DNA of 20,424 nt, from NCBI GenBank assembly GCA_025361465.1, contig JANYAG010000189.1, positions 1 through 20,424 of the forward strand, read 5' to 3'. Positions 15,463 to 20,424 of the stretch are shown piece after piece. The first letter of the stretch is position 1. Every line of letters starts with the position of its first letter. The notes beneath the pieces were generated by a model. The model did no database searches, was not told the origin of the DNA, and saw nothing but the letters and a program-made list of their open reading frames with translations. This DNA comes from Gemmatimonadota bacterium. Its GTDB lineage: Bacteria > Gemmatimonadota > Gemmatimonadetes > Gemmatimonadales > GWC2-71-9. The translations under genes and the position numbers were made by a program.

Positions 15463-16537
15463 CAGCAGGCACGTAGCGCCAGAGATCGGCCTGCAGGCCG
15501 ATCCATGCCGCCAGCGTCAGCCAGATGCTCAGGGTCGTGAATCCCAGCACGATCAACCCCATCCGCGCCCAGTGGCGCGGCATGATGGCCGCCCAGATGG
15601 CGAGACCGGTCAGCGCGATGGCCTGGGTCTCCCGTTCGGCCTGATGGTTGAACACCACCACGAAGCCCAGCACTGAGCAGAGAAAGAGCAGCCGGAATCG
15701 CGGGTCGGCCCGGAGCCCCCCTCGGCGCAGGAGCGGCGCGAGGAGGGCGACCGTGCCGGCCAGGGCGAGTGGCCACGCGGGCAGGATGACGTGCCAGAGT
15801 GCTGAGAGCTGGAAGTTCATGGAGTAGTAGTAACCCGGCAGGGCATCGATCGATTCGATCCGGACCCAGGACGCGTATTGCGCGAGCAACTGCGACGGCG
15901 ATGTCACCAGCAGCGGCAGCAGGATCGTCACGGCCCCGATGGCGATCAGCCAACCGGCGAATCGCCACGGCCTGGGATGGAAGAGTGCAAACGGCGCGGC
16001 CGCCAGCGGGAAGACCTTGATGGCGGCGCCGAGCGCGATGGCGAGCACACCGGTCAGCGGCCGGTTGCCTTCCATGGCCACGAAGGCAAGCACCATGAGC
16101 CCAGCCACCATCGGATTGACCTGGCATCCGTCGGTTGGCAGGAGGAAGGCCAGCGCGCCCAGGGCAAGCGCCGTGGTGCCCTCGCGGCCTGGGAGCAGCT
16201 TGTCAATGGCGAGGTAGAGCATCAGGGCGTTGAGGGCGTTCCACGCGACCAGTGCCACCCAGTGTGGCAGCATGGCGAACGGGGCGAAGAGCAGGGCGAA
16301 CGTTGGACTGTACTTGAAGAAGTCGTGATACTGTGACGGGTAGGCGGCATACAAGTCCTGCCCGGCAAGCAGGTGCGGAACACTCTGGCGGTAGATCTTC
16401 CAGACATGCAAGCCGCTCAACGGACTCAGCAGCAATGACACCAGCACCGCGGCGACCGCATACAGCGGTGGCAGCCACCAGGGCCTCCCAACAGGGCCCT
16501 GGTGCCCTGCACTGGATGTGACAACTTTCGTTTGCAT
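15443..16537 (-). CDS. GT87-family (DUF2029) polytopic membrane glycosyltransferase
   Basis: A 364-residue integral membrane protein with about eight to ten hydrophobic helices. ATG 16537 is preceded by GAGG a few bases upstream; a longer in-frame start at 16594 lacks such a site. After the first helix comes DLYAAYPSQYHDFFKYSPTFALLFAPFAMLP, the periplasmic loop typical of GT87/GT-C enzymes (FKYSP motif). Later segments include the loop VNPMVAGLM, GAAIKVFPLAAAPFALF and FNHQAERETQ. Family members such as PimE and AftC-like proteins use polyprenyl-phosphate sugars as donors on the outer face of the membrane. This fits with the neighbouring GT2 enzyme as a donor supplier, although that gene is on the opposite strand. 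Acceptor unknown. Confidence 0.85.
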   Translation of the reverse strand: MQTKVVTSSAGHQGPVGRPWWLPPLYAVAAVLVSLLLSPLSGLHVWKIYRQSVPHLLAGQDLYAAYPSQYHDFFKYSPTFALLFAPFAMLPHWVALVAWNALNALMLYLAIDKLLPGREGTTALALGALAFLLPTDGCQVNPMVAGLMVLAFVAMEGNRPLTGVLAIALGAAIKVFPLAAAPFALFHPRPWRFAGWLIAIGAVTILLPLLVTSPSQLLAQYASWVRIESIDALPGYYYSMNFQLSALWHVILPAWPLALAGTVALLAPLLRRGGLRADPRFRLLFLCSVLGFVVVFNHQAERETQAIALTGLAIWAAIMPRHWARMGLIVLGFTTLSIWLTLAAWIGLQADLWRYVPAATAPKS

Positions 16538-16772
16538 CGGTCCTCGCCACGAGAAGCCGGCGGAAGCTAGCCGGCCCCTGGATGGTGGGGCCACGTCCTG
16601 CCGGCACCCGTTCCGGGGGCCGATTCCGTGGCGAAGCGATCAGCCGCCCCCTGTGGTGGTGGCGAATAGGCGTTCGTCCCCCCACTTTGCAGGGTCCAGT
16701 TCGCACGGTCCCCTTCTTGCGAGGGAAGCCGGGTGCGCGAAGGCCTTACTCACCACTGACCCACGACGAGCC

Positions 16773-18158
16773 ATGCGTCCACTCCGCACCATACACCGTT
16801 TTCGGGCCGCCATCCTGGGCCTCCTGATGCTCCCGGCCGCGTGTTCTTCGCAGCAGGGCGGCGACGCCAACACGGCCGTGGTGGTCTCCGTCGGGAAGGC
16901 GGAACTCAAGGGGGCGACCCTGGCGGGCTGGCTGAAGCAGTCGCCCACCCCACCAACGGCGGCGGCCATGGGGCTGCTGGTCAGCACCTGGATCGACCAA
17001 GCCGAGATCGCCACGGCGCTTCGCGGCGGGAAGGCGCTGGATGACAGTGCCACCGCGCTTGCCGTGATTGCGCCAGATGCCGCTCGCGGCGTGCTGAACA
17101 ATTTCTGGCGTGCGCGCGCCAAGGCGCGACCCAAGGTTGCCGATCGCTCGGTCGATTCGCTCGCGGCCCGGGATGAAGTGCGGGTCTTCCAGCACCTCTT
17201 CATCGACGGATCACGCGCCAAGGACAGTGCCAGTCGCATGGCGGTCGTCAGCCGGATGCGCGCCGTGGTGGCCAGGCTGAAGAAGGGAGAGTCCTTCACC
17301 GCGCTCGTCAAGGAGGCGTCCGAGGACACCGCCACGGTGCGAAACGACGGCTTCCTCCCAGCGGTCACCAAGGACAACCTTCCGGAAGGTCTGCAATCCA
17401 CCGCATGGGCGCTCGAACCCGGCGAAGTCTCGCAGATGCTTCCCTCGCGAATCGGACTCCACATCCTCCGGCGTGCGACGGCGGCGGAGGCCAGGGAAGG
17501 ACTGCGCGCCTGGCTGGTGCCGCGGTTCGGGCTGCAGGCCGATTCGAAGTACGTCGACTCGGTTGCGCTGGCCCGAAAGCTGACCATCGCCAAGGACGGG
17601 CCCGACCGGGCGCGCGCCATGGCGCCCGAACCACTGCTGGCATCCGACGGTGCGGCCATCGCGACCTGGGAGGGCGGGGCATTGACGCCGGCCCAGCTGC
17701 GGGTCTGGATCGCCATGCTTGGACCGGTGGAACGTGTCGCCCTGAGCGGTGCTGCCGACTCGACGACCTTCATGTTCATCCGCGAGACCGCCTTGCGGGA
17801 GATGCTTCTCGGGATGATCGCGCCCGCCGGGCCGAACACCCCCGAAGCGCGCAGCGCCCTGCTGCCGGTCTATCGGACGATGCTGGATTCCGTGCTGTCG
17901 GACATGAAGGAGTTCTCGGGAATGGATCCAGGCGCCGCCGCGTCGGCGATTACCGAGGGGCTGGTCAAGAGCCAGCGCCGCTATCGTCCCCTCCCGGGTG
18001 CGCTCCCCGCGATTCTGCGCAGCCGGATTCCCGCCACGGTGGACACGGTGGCCCTTAAGACGATCCTGACGGCGGTCGGGCCGGAATACGCCAAGCTGCA
18101 CGCCAACGACTCCACCCCGGCGAAGACGCCGAAGCCGCCCGCGCCACCGAAACCGTGA
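16773..18158 (+). CDS. Parvulin-type peptidyl-prolyl isomerase lipoprotein (PpiC/SurA-like)
   Basis: A 461-residue lipoprotein. ATG 16773 gives a positively charged n-region, a hydrophobic core (AAILGLLMLPAAC) and a lipobox with Cys24. The PPIC/rotamase domain spans about residues 135-236: VRVFQHLFID, then LKKGESFTALVKEASEDTAT, NDGFLPAV, LEPGEVSQMLPSRIGLHILRR, which is the standard parvulin order. The N-terminal helices (about 45-125) probably form a chaperone-like arm, and the C-terminus ends in a proline/lysine tail (PAKTPKPPAPPKP). It likely assists folding of exported or outer-membrane proteins from a lipid anchor. The 235-bp upstream gap (16538-16772) shows no clear gene. Its stop is overlapped by the YggU-family gene, so the two are co-translated. 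Confidence 0.88.
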   Translation: MRPLRTIHRFRAAILGLLMLPAACSSQQGGDANTAVVVSVGKAELKGATLAGWLKQSPTPPTAAAMGLLVSTWIDQAEIATALRGGKALDDSATALAVIAPDAARGVLNNFWRARAKARPKVADRSVDSLAARDEVRVFQHLFIDGSRAKDSASRMAVVSRMRAVVARLKKGESFTALVKEASEDTATVRNDGFLPAVTKDNLPEGLQSTAWALEPGEVSQMLPSRIGLHILRRATAAEAREGLRAWLVPRFGLQADSKYVDSVALARKLTIAKDGPDRARAMAPEPLLASDGAAIATWEGGALTPAQLRVWIAMLGPVERVALSGAADSTTFMFIRETALREMLLGMIAPAGPNTPEARSALLPVYRTMLDSVLSDMKEFSGMDPGAAASAITEGLVKSQRRYRPLPGALPAILRSRIPATVDTVALKTILTAVGPEYAKLHANDSTPAKTPKPPAPPKP

Positions 18159-18445
18159 TGATCACGCCGACGGCCGAGGGCGTTCGTCTTCGGGTCCGGG
18201 TTCAGCCATCGGCGTCGCGAAGTGAAGTGGCAGGCAAATACGGCGACGCCATTCGGATTCGACTGGCGTCGCCGCCTGTCGATGGCAAGGCCAATGATGC
18301 CCTGACGCAGCTGCTGAGCAACCTGCTCGCCGTGCCGCGCCGGGCGGTCACGTTGTGCGCGGGGGCGGGTTCACGTTCGAAGGTGGTTGAGGTGGCGGGC
18401 GTCGATGTCGCGACCGCCACGCGGGTGCTGTTGGGCGAGGACTAA
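18158..18445 (+). CDS. DUF167/YggU-family protein
   Basis: A 95-residue protein. ATG 18158 shares one base with the preceding TGA (TGATG); GTG 18155 would add one residue. The family core is complete: VRLRVRVQPSASRSEVAG, IRIRLASPPVDGKANDALTQLLSNLL, then VTLCAGAGSRSKVVEV. DUF167 proteins are small alpha/beta proteins of unclear biochemical role, often beside YggT or proline-biosynthesis genes; here the neighbour is a PPIase lipoprotein. Its TAA overlaps the convergent gene's TAG by two bases on the shared CTAA. Confidence 0.9.
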   Translation: MITPTAEGVRLRVRVQPSASRSEVAGKYGDAIRIRLASPPVDGKANDALTQLLSNLLAVPRRAVTLCAGAGSRSKVVEVAGVDVATATRVLLGED

Positions 18446-18942
18446 TCGCGGCCGGCCTGCCGCTCGGCACTGCGGCGGGCCATGACCGCGAGCAGTTGCC
18501 GCAGGCGCCGTCGTTCGCTGGCGGGATAGGCGAACTTCGGCGAGAGGCGCGCCCAGCCATCTGGGCCATGGCCCACCCAGAGAACATCGAGGACCAGCAC
18601 CAGTTCCCGGGCGAGGGCCGGCAAGGCGCAAGTGAGTTCGACCGATCGTTCCTGTGACAGGGTCATGTCGGCACCCTGGGATCGGCGGTCGGCCCAGCTG
18701 TGAATCTGCAGGCTGACGTTTTCTCCATTCCGGACGAAGGTCCACTCATGGACCCCCGGCGCATCCTCGATGACGACAGCTGCCCGCTCCCCCCCTTCCA
18801 GGAGGCTCACCGCGGCCCGGGCCAGATCGCCGAGCGCATCACTGCCGTCGGTCGCCTGCATGGCGACACGGAGGTCGTCTGCTTCAAGGGCGATGAGCGC
18901 GCGGCCAGGGACCGTCAGGGCGTAGCGCAACGACAAGGCCAT
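18442..18942 (-). CDS. Hypothetical protein, function unknown
   Basis: A 166-residue protein not recognised. ATG 18942 is chosen because AAGGAA lies eight bases upstream; the frame stays open to 19062, but the extra residues look non-coding. It has no signal peptide or membrane helix. The first half is acidic and contains ALGDLARAAVSLLEGG, then EDAPGVHEWTFVRNGENVSLQIHSW, which looks like an alpha/beta fold with a strand-rich middle. The C-terminus is a basic helix (ASERRRLRQLLAVMARRSAERQAGRD). It is probably cytoplasmic and lies tail-to-tail with the DUF167 gene. It diverges from sodA across 140 bp that contain no other gene. Intact codon structure and a good ribosome site support it as real. 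Confidence 0.7.
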   Translation of the reverse strand: MALSLRYALTVPGRALIALEADDLRVAMQATDGSDALGDLARAAVSLLEGGERAAVVIEDAPGVHEWTFVRNGENVSLQIHSWADRRSQGADMTLSQERSVELTCALPALARELVLVLDVLWVGHGPDGWARLSPKFAYPASERRRLRQLLAVMARRSAERQAGRD

Positions 18943-19082
18943 TCCGGGGTTCCTTTGATTGTCCACGCGGGAAGTATCGGCACCCGGGGGCGGTCGGCAA
19001 AGTGTGCAAGGCCGGACGTCGTTGCCTCTCTCCCCGGCGCGGTCCATGTTTCTCCCGTCCATCTCACCTCAGGAGCGTCACC

Positions 19083-19694
19083 ATGTCCTTCACCCTCCCG
19101 CCCCTCCCGTACGAGTATGCGGCACTTGAGCCCCATGTCGATGACCTGACCATGCACATCCATCATGACAAGCACCACGCCGCGTATGTGAACAACCTGA
19201 ACGCCGCCCTCGAGGGTCAGGACGCGCTCCTTGCCCTTCCGGTCGAAGCGCTCATCGCGGATCTCACCAAAGTTCCCGAGGCGAAACGGACCGCCGTGCG
19301 CAACAATGGTGGCGGGCACGCCAACCACACGATGTTCTGGGAACTGATGGCGCCGGGCGGGGCCAAGTCGCCGCAGGGCGAGCTTGCGACGGCGATCGAC
19401 CGGACGTTCGGGTCGCTGGAGAAGTTCAAGGAGGAATTCGGCAAGGCCTGCGTGACGCGGTTCGGGTCCGGGTGGGGCTGGCTGTCGCTCAGCAGCGACG
19501 GCACCCTGCGGATCGAGAGCACGCCCAACCAGGATTCTCCGGTCATGGACGGACGCACGCCGCTGCTCGGTTGCGACGTCTGGGAGCACGCGTACTACCT
19601 GAACTACCAGAATCGCCGCCCGGACTACGTCGCGGCCTGGTGGAACGTCGTCAACTGGACCGAGGTCGGTCGGCGATTCGCCGCCGCTCGCTGA
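19083..19694 (+). CDS. sodA: Superoxide dismutase, Mn/Fe family, probably Mn type
   Basis: A 203-residue enzyme converting superoxide to O2 and H2O2. ATG 19083 follows AGGAG (19071-19075) by seven bases, and the N-terminus MSFTLPPLPYEYAALEPHVD aligns with E. coli SodA residue by residue. Metal ligands are His27 (MHIHHDKHH), His82 (GGGHANHTMFW) and the Asp and His of CDVWEHAYY. The GGGHANH segment and NQDSP (Gln in the second-shell position used by Mn enzymes) favour manganese over iron. There is no signal peptide, so it is cytoplasmic. The peroxiredoxin gene follows after 17 bp, so together they can remove superoxide and then peroxide. Confidence 0.96.
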   Translation: MSFTLPPLPYEYAALEPHVDDLTMHIHHDKHHAAYVNNLNAALEGQDALLALPVEALIADLTKVPEAKRTAVRNNGGGHANHTMFWELMAPGGAKSPQGELATAIDRTFGSLEKFKEEFGKACVTRFGSGWGWLSLSSDGTLRIESTPNQDSPVMDGRTPLLGCDVWEHAYYLNYQNRRPDYVAAWWNVVNWTEVGRRFAAAR

Positions 19695-19711
19695 ACGCAG
19701 GAGGATTGCCC

Positions 19712-20155
19712 ATGACGCTGCCTTCCGTCGGAAGCTTGGCACCTGACTTCACGCTGAGGTCGACCAGCGGACAGGAAGTCATCCTGTCTTCCTTCCGGGG
19801 CAGGCAGCATGTGCTGATCGCGTTCTTCCCGCTCGCCTTCACCCGCGTCTGTACCGCAGAGCTTTGCGCGTTCTCAGAGGACTACTCCAAATTCACCGAG
19901 CAGGGCGCGATGGTCCTCGGGGTGAGCGTGGATTCCGTGCCGACCTTGAAGGCCTACCAGGCCCGGGAGGGGATCACGGTCGACCTGCTGAGCGACTTCA
20001 GGCGCGACGTGTCCCGGATGTATGGTGTCCTCGATGAGGAACGGTTCCACGCCCGGCGTTCCTATTTCCTGATCGACAAGTCCGGGATGGTGCGCTGGGT
20101 CTGGGTCGAGGAAACCGACGGGCATCGGCGGGAGAATGGGGAGCTGTTGTCGCAG
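19712..20155 (+). CDS. Peroxiredoxin (AhpE/BCP-like), 3' end lost at a sequence junction
   Basis: The gene begins at ATG 19712, seven bases after a full AGGAGG (19699-19704). About 148 residues are native: LAPDFTLRSTSGQ, then the peroxidatic site FFPLAFTRVCTAELCAF (Cys of TRVC; a second Cys in the same helix), VLGVSVDSVPTLKAYQ, SDFRRDVSRMYGV, YFLIDKSGMVRWVWVEE. This matches the thioredoxin-fold AhpC/TSA family, AhpE branch. After HRRENGELLSQ only a few residues should remain, but the frame continues into AT-rich DNA and stops at 20210-20212 with an unrelated tail. The listed end is therefore an estimate of where the native sequence breaks, within about 10 bases. It forms an operon with sodA. 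Confidence 0.85.
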
Positions 20156-20424
20156 CAGCCTTTGCTGAAAATCTTTCGGCCAACGAAGTTGAGTGGGAAA
20201 TGTCGAAGCTGAAAGAATTTAATAAAACAGATCAATTTTTAAAAGCTGTTTTTGAAAAAAAGAATACTGCTGATAATAGCTCTGAATGGATAACAGTTGG
20301 ATCAGTAAAAGCTGCTGTTTTAAGTAATTCCTCAAAGTTCTATTGCTTTACTGACAAGAATCTTCAGACCGGGAGGTATCAGTACAGGCTAAAAATGACT
20401 GATAATGACGGGTCTTTTGCTTAC
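20156..20424 (+). CDS. Foreign AT-rich fragment: interior of a secreted Bacteroidota/Ignavibacteria-type protein
   Basis: From about 20161 to the window end one frame is open without stops (88 residues). It reads FAENLSANEVEWEM, then SSEWITVGSV, FYCFTDKNLQTGRYQY and RLKMTDNDGSFAY. The DKNLxTGxYxYRLKxxDNDGSF pattern is typical of the stretch just before type IX secretion sorting tails in Bacteroidota and Ignavibacteria proteins. GC is 34% over 20221-20424 by hand count, against 62% in 20041-20100, and codons are A/T-ending. It has no start and no native relation to the peroxiredoxin it interrupts. It is most likely not from the same genome. The left boundary is approximate. Confidence 0.65.

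Noticed and set aside
16640..17839. A 399-codon minus-strand frame opposite the PPIase lipoprotein.
   Set aside because: Ser/Arg/Ala-rich with no domain, ribosome site or signal. The plus-strand parvulin motifs are convincing.
18950..18983. TTGATT (18955-18960) followed by AGTATC considered as a sodA promoter.
   Set aside because: The spacing to the TATCGG-like element is about 14 bp and the -10 match is poor, so it is not reported as a feature.
20141..20212. Programmed frameshift or natural fusion joining the peroxiredoxin to a new C-terminus.
   Set aside because: No slippery sequence or pseudoknot is evident, composition changes at the same point, and the downstream frame matches a different kind of protein.

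Overview
The window is about 65% GC (by eye) apart from its last ~270 bases. It is densely coded, with many 1-4 nt ATGA/GTGA gene overlaps. Large Oar-like TonB receptors, glycine/arginine-rich M28 peptidases, M6 proteases with a GNxNGxFDVGD tail and PorT-type barrels together point to a Gram-negative bacterium, most likely a Gemmatimonadota genome or MAG. That placement is an inference from gene style; no marker gene is present.

Layout. (1) Bases 1-3228, minus strand: three tightly packed genes for a serine-palmitoyltransferase-like enzyme, a GNAT-fold acyltransferase and an NAD-dependent epimerase/reductase (3' end outside the window). They fit a bacterial sphingolipid/ceramide operon. (2) Bases 3285-7335, plus strand: an operon of a secreted M6 metalloprotease with a dockerin-like C-terminus, a small lipoprotein and a HemY-type protoporphyrinogen oxidase. 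A PorT-like outer-membrane barrel (7393-7971) follows, then a hairpin terminator. (3) Bases 8114-9859: a secreted M28 peptidase. It converges on a 1107-residue TonB-dependent receptor (minus, 10077-13400), with two strong hairpins between them. (4) Bases 13401-13706: the upstream region of the receptor, with CTAG-centred inverted half-sites. A tRNA-Ala(UGC) follows at 13707-13779. (5) Bases 13866-16537: a polyprenyl-phosphate-type GT2 glycosyltransferase, a ChbG/HpnK-type deacetylase and, convergently, a GT87 membrane glycosyltransferase. This looks like a glycolipid or glycan set. (6) Bases 16773-18445: a parvulin-type PPIase lipoprotein coupled to a DUF167/YggU protein. An unrecognised 166-residue protein runs convergently. 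(7) Bases 19083 to about 20155: Mn-type superoxide dismutase and a peroxiredoxin, an oxidative-stress pair.

The peroxiredoxin gene breaks abruptly near 20155. The remainder is AT-rich (about 34% GC over 20221-20424) and encodes, in another frame, a segment typical of secreted Bacteroidota/Ignavibacteria proteins. This is most simply a chimeric assembly join.

The parts most worth following are the candidate ceramide operon, whose acyltransferase lacks a standard start codon, and the possible dockerin/cohesin-like pairing of the M6 protease with its adjacent lipoprotein. No CRISPR array, insertion sequence, prophage or defence system was seen.
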